Part shown: in pieces, positions 45,540 through 53,942 of the stretch
Layout of the letters: the number at the start of each line of letters is the position of its first letter
How positions within the stretch are numbered: position 1 is the first letter of the stretch
DNA from: Rhizobiaceae bacterium
GTDB taxonomy: Bacteria; Pseudomonadota; Alphaproteobacteria; Rhizobiales; Rhizobiaceae
Direction: 5' to 3'
Assembly: GCA_028281105.1 (NCBI GenBank)
Contig: JANQKQ010000029.1
Span: 1-57,329 of the forward strand
Length of the DNA stretch: 57,329 bases
Program-made: the position numbers and the translations under genes
Notes under the pieces: model-generated
Told to the model about the DNA's origin: nothing
The model's database searches: none
Seen by the model: only the letters and a program-made list of their open reading frames with translations

Positions 45540-46409
45540 ATGAACGATAAGCTTGACTGGAACGACTATGAGACCGTCCTGCTGATCGCGGAAGCCGGGT
45601 CGTTGTCCAAGGCGGCCCATCTAGCGGGATCGAGCCATCCGACGATGTTCCGCAGGATAAATCTCGTGGAAAAGAAGCTCGGCGTGCGGCTGTTTGAGCG
45701 ATTGCGAACAGGATATCAGCCGACTGCTGCCGGTGAAGAAATTGTGTCCGTCGCCCGCCAAATCGCAGAACTGACCAACGATACGGAACGACGCCTGTCG
45801 GGGAGGGACCTGCGGCCTTCCGGTGTGGTGCGCGTGGCAACGACCGACACCCTGCTCTTCGGTCTGCTTGCGCCCGAGATCCAGCATTTCCGGCAGCTGG
45901 AGCATGACATCACCCTGGATATCGCTGTGTCGAACGAGATATCCAACCTCTCGCTCCGCGAGGCGGATATCGCGATCCGGCCTGCTTCGTCACCGGACGA
46001 TCATCTCGTCGGAAGAAAGCTGGGCCTTATCCAGCAGGCTGTTTATGCCGATCGCACGCTTGATCTTAGAGAAAAACTCGGACCGTGGAAGACCCTGCCC
46101 TGGGTCGGGCCAAGTCCGTCGATGGCGTATGGCCAACTTCACGCATGGATGCGAAACGTGGAATGCGACGGGAAATGTGTTTGCCGCCTGGACAGCGTGC
46201 TCGCCATGTATGCGGCGGTCAGATCCGGGGTCGGCGTTGCGGTTCTGCCTTGCTATCTCGCCGATACGGACACCGAGCTGAAGCGGCTTGGGAACCCCAT
46301 CGATGAGGTAGCCGTAGACCTCTGGCTCTTGACGCATCCCGACATTCGTCACACGGCGCGGGTGCGCGCGGCAATGGATCATTTCGGGAAACTCAGCGCG
46401 CTCCTATGA
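45540..46409 (+). CDS. LysR-family transcriptional regulator
   Basis: A 289-residue regulator. The N-terminal winged helix (LIAEAGSLSKAAHLAGSSHPTMFRRINLVEKKLGVRLF, in parts) has the usual LysR recognition helix; the effector domain follows (VVRVATTDTLLFGLLAPEI ... GVGVAVLPCYLAD). It is in the subgroup that often controls adjacent oxidoreductases. The ATG at 45540 is chosen; an upstream in-frame GTG at 45498 would add 14 residues. It probably regulates the divergent gene at 44696. Confidence 0.9.
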   Translation: MNDKLDWNDYETVLLIAEAGSLSKAAHLAGSSHPTMFRRINLVEKKLGVRLFERLRTGYQPTAAGEEIVSVARQIAELTNDTERRLSGRDLRPSGVVRVATTDTLLFGLLAPEIQHFRQLEHDITLDIAVSNEISNLSLREADIAIRPASSPDDHLVGRKLGLIQQAVYADRTLDLREKLGPWKTLPWVGPSPSMAYGQLHAWMRNVECDGKCVCRLDSVLAMYAAVRSGVGVAVLPCYLADTDTELKRLGNPIDEVAVDLWLLTHPDIRHTARVRAAMDHFGKLSALL

Positions 46410-46463
46410 GCGGATATAGTGAAGCCGCCGTCTGACGACCATGGCCGCCCGTCCGCCTTGGGA

Positions 46464-46841
46464 TCAGCCCTGCTGTTCCCGGTCGAACTCCATGCGGAAT
46501 TTTCTGACTTCGTCCATTTGCTCATGGGACCAGAAAACGAGCGGTTTGAGCATCTCGAGCAGGCTGCGGCCCAATGGCGTCAGTTCATATGAGACGGCGA
46601 CCGGCGGGCCGGGATCGACCGTGCGCGTCAGATAGCCGTCACGCTGCAACCCGCGAAGGTTCTCGGTCAGCACACTTTGTGTGACGTCACCGATGCAGCG
46701 CTTGAGGTCGCCGAACCGTTTCGCGTCATCCTCCAGCGCCAGGATGATGATCATCCGCCATTTACCGGTCACGTTGGAAAGCACGGAGCGGATGGAGCAG
46801 TTGGATGCTTCTGCCTTGTTGGCGACGCCTATCGGTAGCAT
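46464..46841 (-). CDS. HxlR-family transcriptional regulator
   Basis: A 125-residue winged-helix protein. It has the HxlR start CSIRSVLSNVTGKWRMIIILAL, then RFGDLKRCIGDVTQSVLTENLRGLQRDGYLTRTV (split), SYELTPLGRSLLEML and WSHEQMDEV. Such proteins often sense electrophiles or redox change through the conserved N-terminal cysteine. The ATG at 46841 is used; a TTG at 46916 would add 25 residues. It is divergent from the double NTF2-like gene at 47021, its likely target. Confidence 0.88.
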   Translation of the reverse strand: MLPIGVANKAEASNCSIRSVLSNVTGKWRMIIILALEDDAKRFGDLKRCIGDVTQSVLTENLRGLQRDGYLTRTVDPGPPVAVSYELTPLGRSLLEMLKPLVFWSHEQMDEVRKFRMEFDREQQG

Positions 46842-47020
46842 TTCAAGCTCTGGTATTGTTTTCAAACTAGCCGGACCATACTCCGCCGGCCGAGGTGATG
46901 CAACAGGAACCAGCAAAGCCGGTAGGGTTGGGCATACCAGGTCAGCTTAAAGTACGTAATTGCAATATGGTAGTAATTTGCTACCTAATATCGATCTGAT
47001 ACCAAATAGAGGACCGAACC

Positions 47021-47791
47021 ATGTCTCCAACAGAACTTGTCATCGCACTTTTCGCCGCCGCCTTTGTCGATCACGACCCGGAGGCCGCCCGCCAGCTGAT
47101 GACGCCGGACTATATCCAGCACAATGCGCAGATCGCCACCGGCGCGGAAGGACTGGCCGCGCTCATCCCAATGGTCGAACAGTCGGGCATGAGCGTCACG
47201 ACCCACCGGGTAATCAGCGAAGGCGATCTGGTTGTGCTGCACAGCACCTTTGAGAACGCCGACGCCTTCGGCGCGCCGACCCTTGCGGCGTTCGACGTGT
47301 TCCGCGTGGAAGACGGCAAGGTGGCCGAACACTGGGACAATCTGCAGGCGGTGCCGGAGGTAACCGCTTCAGGCCGGGGCATGACCGATGGCCCCACCCA
47401 GATTACCGATCTCGACCGGACGCAGGAGAACAAGGAACTGGTGCTTGGCTTCGTGCGGGACGTTCTGGGGGGCGCCGCGCCGCAGAACGCGCCAATGTAT
47501 CTGGACCCCGCCGTCTACATGCAGCACAATCCCAACCTCGCCGATGGCCTGGAAGGGCTGATCGCAGGGACCAAGGCCTGGGCCGAGCAGGGCTTCGTCA
47601 TCACCAAATTCGAGCCGCAGATCGTCGTCGCGGAGGGCAATTTCGTCTTTGTGGCCTCTGATGCCACCGTAAGCGAAAAACCCTGGGCCTTCTTCGATCT
47701 GTGGCGGGTCGAGGATGGAAAAATCGTGGAGCACTGGGACGTCGTCGCGCCGACTCCGGCCGAGATGGCGCACGACAACGGTAAATTCTGA
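47021..47791 (+). CDS. Tandem SnoaL-like/NTF2-fold protein 1
   Basis: A 256-residue protein made of two SnoaL-like NTF2-fold domains of about 120 residues each. Both carry the same two marks: YIQHNAQIATGAEGL and YMQHNPNLADGLEGL near the start of each domain, and FRVEDGKVAEHWDNLQ and WRVEDGKIVEHWDVVA near the end. Proteins of this type are predicted small-molecule cyclases, isomerases or binding proteins; the reaction is unknown. No signal peptide is seen. It is divergent from the HxlR regulator and followed by a paralogue at 47984. Confidence 0.85.
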   Translation: MSPTELVIALFAAAFVDHDPEAARQLMTPDYIQHNAQIATGAEGLAALIPMVEQSGMSVTTHRVISEGDLVVLHSTFENADAFGAPTLAAFDVFRVEDGKVAEHWDNLQAVPEVTASGRGMTDGPTQITDLDRTQENKELVLGFVRDVLGGAAPQNAPMYLDPAVYMQHNPNLADGLEGLIAGTKAWAEQGFVITKFEPQIVVAEGNFVFVASDATVSEKPWAFFDLWRVEDGKIVEHWDVVAPTPAEMAHDNGKF

Positions 47792-47804
47792 GCTTCCGGC
47801 GGGA

Positions 47805-47834
47805 TTGGCGGGTCCGAATTTCCGGGCCCGCCAA
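47805..47834. terminator. Hairpin after the first NTF2-like gene
   Basis: TTGGCGGG and CCCGCCAA pair perfectly around a 14-base loop, starting 14 bases after the stop at 47791. There is no T-tract, so intrinsic termination is uncertain; it could protect the 3' end or attenuate transcription into the second paralogue. Confidence 0.35.
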
Positions 47835-47983
47835 CCCATAAGCCGGCTGACGAGCCGATTGCGGCGTCGGTCACTGTGGGCTGGAGGCCGGCGGCGGGCC
47901 AAGAGTGCCCAAATTTGCATTGCCATTGATTGCGCGTATCGTATTGCGCTCATCCCAAACCGCCCGCTACCGGAACCGAGGAT

Positions 47984-48751
47984 ATGGGTCGGCAAGCCCC
48001 CTACAGAGAGCTTATCCAGAAGCTCCTCAAAGGCATCGAGACCGGTGATGCGAAGGCGGCGGCGGTGGTCAACGAGGCGAAATACATCCAGCACAATCCG
48101 CAGACCCATGAGGGCAGCGAGGGGCTCGCCGCCCTGTTCGCCCGGCTGTCGAAGACCGATCCGCGCGTGACCTTCGTGCGGGTGTTCGAAGACGGCGATT
48201 ACGCCTTCGCGCACAATGAGTACGACTTCGCCAGCCTGCGGGTCGCGTTCGAGGTGTTCCGTTTCGAGAACGGAAAGGCCGTCGAGCACTGGGACAATAT
48301 ACAGCCGATGCGGGGCCCCAGCCCTTCGGGCCGGGCCATGCTCGACGGGGCGGTGGAGATCACCGACCTCGATAAGACGGAAGCCAACCGGGCGTTGGCG
48401 CGCGACTTCGTCGAACAGGTGCTGGTGCGGCGAAGGCTGGACGGGCTCGAGGCCTATCTCGACGCCGCATTGATGCAGCACAATGCGGAGATCGCGGACG
48501 GGGTGCCCGCCTTGCGCTCGTATCTGGAGGCTACCCACGGCGCGGGCTACGCGGTGCAATATGACAAGCTTCACAAGGTTCTCGCGGAGGGCAATTTCGC
48601 GCTGTGCATGAGCGAGGGGCGCTTAAACGGCGTCCATTCGAGCTTCTACGATCTGTTCCGCGTCGCCGGCGGCAGGATCGTGGAGCACTGGGACACGATC
48701 GAAGCCATCGCGCCGCGCAGCGAATGGAAGAACGAGAACGGCAAGTTCTGA
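47984..48751 (+). CDS. Tandem SnoaL-like/NTF2-fold protein 2
   Basis: A 255-residue paralogue of the gene at 47021 with the same two-domain layout: KYIQHNPQTHEGSEGL and ALMQHNAEIADGVPAL open the two domains, and FRFENGKAVEHWDNIQ and FRVAGGRIVEHWDTIE close them. Both paralogues end NENGKF or NDNGKF after a similar tail. The ATG at 47984 is chosen since residues upstream (MRVSYCAHPKPPATG) look like non-coding sequence. It is convergent with the LysR gene at 48797. Confidence 0.85.
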   Translation: MGRQAPYRELIQKLLKGIETGDAKAAAVVNEAKYIQHNPQTHEGSEGLAALFARLSKTDPRVTFVRVFEDGDYAFAHNEYDFASLRVAFEVFRFENGKAVEHWDNIQPMRGPSPSGRAMLDGAVEITDLDKTEANRALARDFVEQVLVRRRLDGLEAYLDAALMQHNAEIADGVPALRSYLEATHGAGYAVQYDKLHKVLAEGNFALCMSEGRLNGVHSSFYDLFRVAGGRIVEHWDTIEAIAPRSEWKNENGKF

Positions 48752-48796
48752 AGTTCGGGCCGCCGGGTGAGGTGAAGCCGTCACAAGAGCGGCGCG

Positions 48797-49699
48797 TTAC
48801 CTGCGATGGAGCGCCCCTTGCATCTTGGGCTGCAACTCACCCAAGCCTTCCGCCAGAAAATCCACAAATCTTCGGACGCGGACCGTGCGACGCAAATCCG
48901 AGTGAAGCAGAATCCATAGGGTACGGCTTAATTCCGGCTCGGTGCCCGGAACCTGGCACAGCTCTGGGTACAGGTGCTCGTAGATGACCGGAAGCCTCGA
49001 CAGGCCGCAGCCCTGCCTGACCAGGCTCAGGTGCATGTAAGCTTCGTCGCAAGCGTGGCGCACGGCAGCGAACGGAAACGGCGACTGGCTGAGCCATGAG
49101 CTGTTGTCGCGCGGACCGGTCCAACCAAGCCAACAAATCCCGGCTCCACCTGGCTCGGCTTTTGAAACAACGTCCTCCAGATAAGTTCGGCTGGCATAGG
49201 TGCCGATCGCAATGGGATACAGCTTGCGGGCAACCACGTCGTCATTCACCTCGAAGGCGACCCGCAGCGAAACATCCGTTTCGGCCCGGTTGATGTCCTC
49301 TTTTCTGTCAGTAAGACGGAACTCGATGTCGATATCGGGATAGGCGGTGGAGAACCGCGCCAGAATGGGCGCGACGACGTCGAAGGCCATCATCGGGGAA
49401 ACTGAAAACCGGATCGATCCGGTTTCGGACTTATCAAGCCCGTCAACCCGCCTGCGCGCGCCCAGGAAAATCCGCTCGGCTTCTTCCGCTAACGGCAACA
49501 GCGCCTCGCCCGCCGTGGTCAGTTGAAATCCGCGCCGCGAGCGCGTGAAGAGTTTGACGCCATAGCTCGTCTCCAGAGCCTGAATATTGCGGTCCACGGT
49601 GACGTGGTTGGCATTCATCATTGCCGCGCCCGCGCGCAAGCTGCCGCCGCGTGCCACAGCGAGAAAGAACGGCATCATCTGCCAATCGCCAGATCGCAT
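48797..49699 (-). CDS. LysR-family transcriptional regulator
   Basis: A 300-residue regulator. The winged helix (FFLAVARGGSLRAGAAMMNANHVTVDRNIQALETSYGVKLF, in parts) is followed by an effector domain (SIRFSVSPMMAFDVVAPILARF). It is divergent from the haloalkane dehalogenase at 49808 with 108 bases between the starts, so it is the likely regulator of that gene. No clear T-N11-A operator was identified. Confidence 0.9.
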   Translation of the reverse strand: MRSGDWQMMPFFLAVARGGSLRAGAAMMNANHVTVDRNIQALETSYGVKLFTRSRRGFQLTTAGEALLPLAEEAERIFLGARRRVDGLDKSETGSIRFSVSPMMAFDVVAPILARFSTAYPDIDIEFRLTDRKEDINRAETDVSLRVAFEVNDDVVARKLYPIAIGTYASRTYLEDVVSKAEPGGAGICWLGWTGPRDNSSWLSQSPFPFAAVRHACDEAYMHLSLVRQGCGLSRLPVIYEHLYPELCQVPGTEPELSRTLWILLHSDLRRTVRVRRFVDFLAEGLGELQPKMQGALHRR

Positions 49700-49807
49700 G
49701 GGACATCCTTTTGTGTTTCACCATTGGAACATGATGTTTATAAGCACGCGGTTTATGTTTCTCAGAACTAACATAGGTTCCGGCTAACACAAACGAAGGA
49801 GATCGCG

Positions 49808-50758
49808 ATGAACCGCAGATCGTTTCTAATGAATGCCACCTCGGCTGCCGCGTTGGCGGCGGTCGCCACAACGGGATCGGCCGCCACGGTCTCCGCGCCG
49901 GAAAAATCCTATATGACGGTCAAGGGCCAGAGCATCGCCTTCGTCGATGTCGGCGAAGGCCGGCCGGTCGTCTTCCTGCACGGCAACCCGTCATCGTCCT
50001 TCCTGTGGCGGAACATCATTCCGCATGTTTCGGCCGGTCACCGCGCGATTGCCCCGGATCTGATCGGCATGGGCGACAGCGGCAAACCGACGTTGACCGA
50101 CACATATGTCGAAACAGCGGAATATCTTTTCGCGTTTCTGGACGCGCTTGATGTTCGCGACGCCGTGCTGGTGATCCACGACTGGGGTTCGGGCCTTGGC
50201 TGGCACTATGCGCGCACGCGCCCCGACCGGATATCGGCTATCGCCTTCATGGAAGCAATGACGCCGCCCTTCATTCCGTACGAAAGCTATGAGTCCATGG
50301 GGCCGTTCGCGGATTTCATCCGCAACGTGAACACCGCCGGCGTGGGCGAAGAGATGATCATGAACCAGAACATCCTTCTGGATCAGTTCATGCGTCACGG
50401 CAGTCCGAACGGGCCGCTCTCGGACGAGGTCATGGCCGAATACAACCGTTATTACCCGACGCCGCAAAGCCGAAAGATCCTGCTTGACTGGCCGCGCGAA
50501 ATTCCCATCGCAGGGGAACCGGCCGACGTCTACGAGGTGGCGGTGGCAAACAACGAGTGGCTGATCGCAAGCGACCTGCCAAAGCTGATGTTCCATGTCG
50601 ATCCCGGGGCAATCATTCCCATGGCGCAGGCCGAGCATCTGCAGAAAACGCTGAAGAATCTCGAGACGGTGTTCCTTGGCCCGGGCGGGCATTTTGTCCA
50701 GGAGGACTATCCCGATGAGATCGGCAACGCGCTGGCCGAGTGGCTTACCCGTATCTGA
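49808..50758 (+). CDS. Tat-exported haloalkane dehalogenase (HLD-II-like)
   Basis: A 316-residue alpha/beta hydrolase. The leader MNRRSFLMNATSAAALAAVA has a twin-arginine motif (RRSFL) and a hydrophobic core ending near GSAATVSA. The catalytic set is that of subfamily II haloalkane dehalogenases: halide-binding N60 in HGNPSSSFLWRN, nucleophile D125 and W126 in HDWGSGLGW, acid E149 in FMEAM, and H295 in GGHFVQED. It should hydrolyse carbon-halogen bonds, probably in the periplasm. Most characterised members are cytosolic, so the export signal is unusual. A LysR gene is divergent. Confidence 0.87.
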   Translation: MNRRSFLMNATSAAALAAVATTGSAATVSAPEKSYMTVKGQSIAFVDVGEGRPVVFLHGNPSSSFLWRNIIPHVSAGHRAIAPDLIGMGDSGKPTLTDTYVETAEYLFAFLDALDVRDAVLVIHDWGSGLGWHYARTRPDRISAIAFMEAMTPPFIPYESYESMGPFADFIRNVNTAGVGEEMIMNQNILLDQFMRHGSPNGPLSDEVMAEYNRYYPTPQSRKILLDWPREIPIAGEPADVYEVAVANNEWLIASDLPKLMFHVDPGAIIPMAQAEHLQKTLKNLETVFLGPGGHFVQEDYPDEIGNALAEWLTRI

Positions 50759-50761
50759 CGC

Positions 50762-51499
50762 CTACCCCCGCAGCAGCCGGCCCGGGCCATCGGCGCACTG
50801 CGCGCCCGACAGCCGCGCCATGTGCCAGGCCAGCGCCTGGTTGGAGCTCAGCACTGGCAGGTTCAGTTCCGCTTCCAGATCGTCGATGATGTCCAGGGTG
50901 CGCAGGTTGGTGCAGGAGATGAACACACCGTCCACATCGTTGCGCCGCGCCAGGGTGCGGGCGGCCTGGGCGATCGAGGCGGGGTCGATGCGGGCGACGC
51001 GGGCCTCGACCTCCTCGGCGAAGGACAGGGTCTCGGCGACGGCGAGGCCGCCGGCCTCGAACGCGCCGGCGAGCGCCGCCCCCACCGAGGCGATATAGGG
51101 CGAGACGACGGCGATGCGCGTTATGGCGAGCGCTTCGGCCGCCGCCAGCGCGGCGGTCAGGGGATCGGTGACCGCCTCGGCCGTCGCGCCGGCACGCACC
51201 AGTTCGCCAACCCGCTCCGCGCCGATCGAGGCCGTGGCCGAAGTGCAGGCATAGCCGATCGCGTCGAACTTCGCGGCGGGGGGCAGCAGCGCGGCCGCCG
51301 CGCCCAACTGCGTTTCCATGCGCGCGATCGTCTGCGGCGTCAACGCCTCGCCCGAGGGCACGCGGGTGACGTGCAGCCGTGCCGCGCCGGGCGCGAACAG
51401 CGTTCGAAAATCCTGCTCGACCGTCTCGTCCACCTGCAGCACGATCAGAGCGAGCGCGGGCGCGGCCGTCTCGGTCAAGGTGTATGGGAACGCCGTCAT
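50762..51499 (-). CDS. Asp/Glu racemase / maleate isomerase-family protein
   Basis: A 245-residue protein of the aspartate/glutamate racemase superfamily, close to maleate isomerases and arylmalonate decarboxylases. Two potential catalytic cysteines are in YACTSATASIG and FISCTNLRTLD, in the two symmetric half-domains. VVSPYIASVGAAL and SSNQALAWHMARL are further family marks. It lies downstream of the M24-like and PLP lyase-like genes with a 4-base overlap region at the joint (51496-51499), so it belongs to that operon. The substrate is unknown; EutA of ectoine pathways is a relative. Confidence 0.85.
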   Translation of the reverse strand: MTAFPYTLTETAAPALALIVLQVDETVEQDFRTLFAPGAARLHVTRVPSGEALTPQTIARMETQLGAAAALLPPAAKFDAIGYACTSATASIGAERVGELVRAGATAEAVTDPLTAALAAAEALAITRIAVVSPYIASVGAALAGAFEAGGLAVAETLSFAEEVEARVARIDPASIAQAARTLARRNDVDGVFISCTNLRTLDIIDDLEAELNLPVLSSNQALAWHMARLSGAQCADGPGRLLRG

Positions 51500-52662
51500 C
51501 CGCCGATCTCCATCATGTGCTCGGGCGCGCGCGACGACAGCAGTTCCGGCCCCTGGGCCCGCAACACGATATCCTCCTCATGCACCAGGATGCGCCCGGG
51601 CGCGACTTCGGCGCCAGGCTCCAGCGTCAGCACCATGCCTTCGCGCAGTTCGGTCTCGTCGGCCGGCGTGAACGATGGCCACTCGGTGAGCGTGATCCCT
51701 AACCCGTGGCCCAGCCGTCCGCCCAGCGCCCGCGCGCCGAGCCGCTCCAGCTCCCCGCTCATCAGCCTGTGCGCATCGTTGGCGCGCATGCCGGGCCGCA
51801 GCGCGTCGAGCGCGACCTGGGTCGCGCGCCACAGCGCCTCATGGGTGCGCCGCACCGCGTCGGAGGCAGGGCCGATGGAGAAGTTGCGGTCGAAGTCGCA
51901 GAAATAGCCGTCGCGCACCGCGCCGGTATCGAGCATCAGCACATCGCCCGTCCCCAATGGCCGCGGCGAGGCCGGCGAGATCACGTCGCCATAGCCGTGC
52001 GGCCCGGCGCCGCCGGCCACATAGGCGACCCAGTCGGCGCCCTCCTCCAGCAGCGTGATCTGGAAATCGGCGAAGACCCGGTCGAGGGGGCGGCCGGGTC
52101 CGGCGAACTCCGGCACACGGGCAAACGCGCGGTCGGCGACCGTGCAGATGGCGCGCAGCTTGTCGATCTCGGCCTCGGACTTGATCTCGCGCACGCGTTG
52201 AACCGGCTCGCTCGCGTCGACGAACGCGCGCGGCGCGATGGCCCGCGCCACCCGCCCATAGTCGGCGAGCGGCATGCGCAGGTGGGTCTCCAGCCCCATC
52301 GGCACGCCGATGCGCGCGTCTTCCGGCAGCGCGCCGCAGATCGTGTCGGCCAGAAGGCTGACCCCGTCGTCGGCGGGGTCGGGCGCGTTCCAGGTGCGGA
52401 TTTGGGTGATCCAGGTGCGCCCCATCAGCTCGGCGCCGATCGACGGGATCACCGCGACGGGATCGCCGGCCTCAAGCACCAGGATGAACCAGGGTCGCGC
52501 CGGGCTTTCCCAGAACCGGGTCAGGAAGCCGGTGGTGTAGAACACGTCCGCCGGCGTGGTCAGCAGCAGCGCGTTCAGCTGCGCGCGCGCCATCTCGCCC
52601 TGCAGCCGCGCGATGCGGCCGCGATATTCGTCCGCTTCGAAGATCAGCGAGGCCTCAGCCAT
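51496..52662 (-). CDS. M24-family (Xaa-Pro aminopeptidase-like) metallohydrolase
   Basis: A 388-residue pita-bread-fold protein. The five metal ligands are present: D in VLMLDTGAVRDG, D in CDFDRNF, H in LGHGLGITL, E in VLTLEPGAE and E in LVHEEDIV. The N-terminal creatinase-like domain is complete (LNALLLTTPADVFYTTGFLTRF, split). In similar operons such proteins cleave amidino or ectoine-type rings (creatinase, DoeA) rather than peptides. The ATG at 52662 overlaps the end of the upstream lyase gene by eight bases; its stop overlaps the racemase start. Confidence 0.88.
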   Translation of the reverse strand: MAEASLIFEADEYRGRIARLQGEMARAQLNALLLTTPADVFYTTGFLTRFWESPARPWFILVLEAGDPVAVIPSIGAELMGRTWITQIRTWNAPDPADDGVSLLADTICGALPEDARIGVPMGLETHLRMPLADYGRVARAIAPRAFVDASEPVQRVREIKSEAEIDKLRAICTVADRAFARVPEFAGPGRPLDRVFADFQITLLEEGADWVAYVAGGAGPHGYGDVISPASPRPLGTGDVLMLDTGAVRDGYFCDFDRNFSIGPASDAVRRTHEALWRATQVALDALRPGMRANDAHRLMSGELERLGARALGGRLGHGLGITLTEWPSFTPADETELREGMVLTLEPGAEVAPGRILVHEEDIVLRAQGPELLSSRAPEHMMEIGG

Positions 52663-53701
52663 CCTCGGGCCCTTCGCTGACGACGGCCAGCACCCGCGCG
52701 TCGGCCCCCACATCGAGCCCGGCCAGCAACGCCGCCAGCCCGGCCGCGCCCGACGGCGTGGTGGCCAGGGCGTGTCCGGCGAGCGTCGCGGCCGCCCCGG
52801 CGGCCTGCGCATCGGTGATCGTGACGAAGCGATCGGCGTCGCGCGACAGCCCCTTGAGCGCGATCAGGGACGGCTCCTTGCAGTCCAGCCGCCCCATGTT
52901 CGACACCGGCCCCGCGGTGGCGACGGGCCGGCCGGCGCGGACGGACTCGATCAGCGCCGGCGCGGCGTCGGGCTCGACGACGATGATGGTCGGCGCATCG
53001 CCCCACGCGGCGCGGGCATGGGCGGCGATCGCCGCGGCCAGCCCGCCCACGCCGGCCTGCAGCAGGATGTGGGTGGGCGGAGCTTCGATCTCATCGACGA
53101 TCTCGGCGGCCAGCTGCAGATAGCCCTCCATGACGCGCAGGGGCAGCTCGAAATAGCCCGGCCACGAACTGTCGGAAAGCAGGGTCCAGCCGTTGCGCTG
53201 CGCGGCATCGGCGGCGGCCTGCATGCTGGCTTCGTAGTCGGCGCCTTGACGCACCACGACCGCGCCCTTCGCCTCCAGCCGGCCGGCGAAGGCGGCGGGC
53301 ACGGTTTCGGCCAGGTAGATCACCGCGCCCGCACCGAAGATGCGCGCGCCCGCCGCCACCGACAGGCCGTGATTGCCGGCGCTCGCGGTCACATAGGTGC
53401 GCCCGGCAAGCGCCTCGCTCCACTGGTCTTGATCGACGGCAGCCGCCGCCTCGCGCGCGATCGCATGCGCCGCGCCCAGCGCCTTGAAGCTGCCAAGCCT
53501 CATGCGCCCGCGCTCGTCCTTGACCCAGACCTGCGCAACGCCCGCGAGCTCCGCCAGCGCTTGCACGCTTCGCAGCGGCGTGGGCGAATGGGCCGGACAC
53601 AACGCCAACAACCGCGCCACCCCGGCCGCGTCGGACACGGGATCGGGACAGTCGAGCTCAAGCCCGCGGCCCCGCCACGGATTGTCTAGGACTTCCGGCA
53701 C
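52655..53701 (-). CDS. PLP-dependent ammonia-lyase (diaminopropionate ammonia-lyase-like)
   Basis: A 348-residue fold-type II PLP enzyme. The PLP lysine is in RLGSFKALGAAHAIA; SAGNHGLSVA binds the cofactor and QAGVGGLAAAIAAHA the phosphate. The start VLDNPWRGRG and HSPTPLRSVQAL are typical of diaminopropionate ammonia-lyases (YgeX/DpaL). It would split alpha,beta-diamino acids or a related substrate to pyruvate and ammonia. The GTG at 53701 is chosen because of a strong GGGAGGG ribosome site; the ORF extends upstream without similarity. It is the first gene of the three-gene operon. Confidence 0.83.
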   Translation of the reverse strand: MPEVLDNPWRGRGLELDCPDPVSDAAGVARLLALCPAHSPTPLRSVQALAELAGVAQVWVKDERGRMRLGSFKALGAAHAIAREAAAAVDQDQWSEALAGRTYVTASAGNHGLSVAAGARIFGAGAVIYLAETVPAAFAGRLEAKGAVVVRQGADYEASMQAAADAAQRNGWTLLSDSSWPGYFELPLRVMEGYLQLAAEIVDEIEAPPTHILLQAGVGGLAAAIAAHARAAWGDAPTIIVVEPDAAPALIESVRAGRPVATAGPVSNMGRLDCKEPSLIALKGLSRDADRFVTITDAQAAGAAATLAGHALATTPSGAAGLAALLAGLDVGADARVLAVVSEGPEDG

Positions 53702-53942
53702 GCTGGTCCCTCCCCGGTTTGTCTGCGCTGATTTCAGGCGACCACGCACTGCAGGGCGAATGCAAGCGGTATCTTTGCCAGGAATGAAATGAGCGCAAAG
53801 CGGCGACCGGCCGTGGCGGGGATATTCAGCAAGGTCGCGATCGGTGTTTTGGGCCGTTGGAAAGATACATAAGCCAAATCTATCCCCGTCGCTCAGAGCT
53901 GTGAGATTCTCCATCGATCTACTTCAACGTTCGGATCGATGC

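Noticed and set aside
53702-53914. Upstream extension of the PLP ammonia-lyase-like gene to 53914
   Set aside because: The added 71 residues have no family similarity, and the GTG at 53701 has a strong GGGAGGG site.
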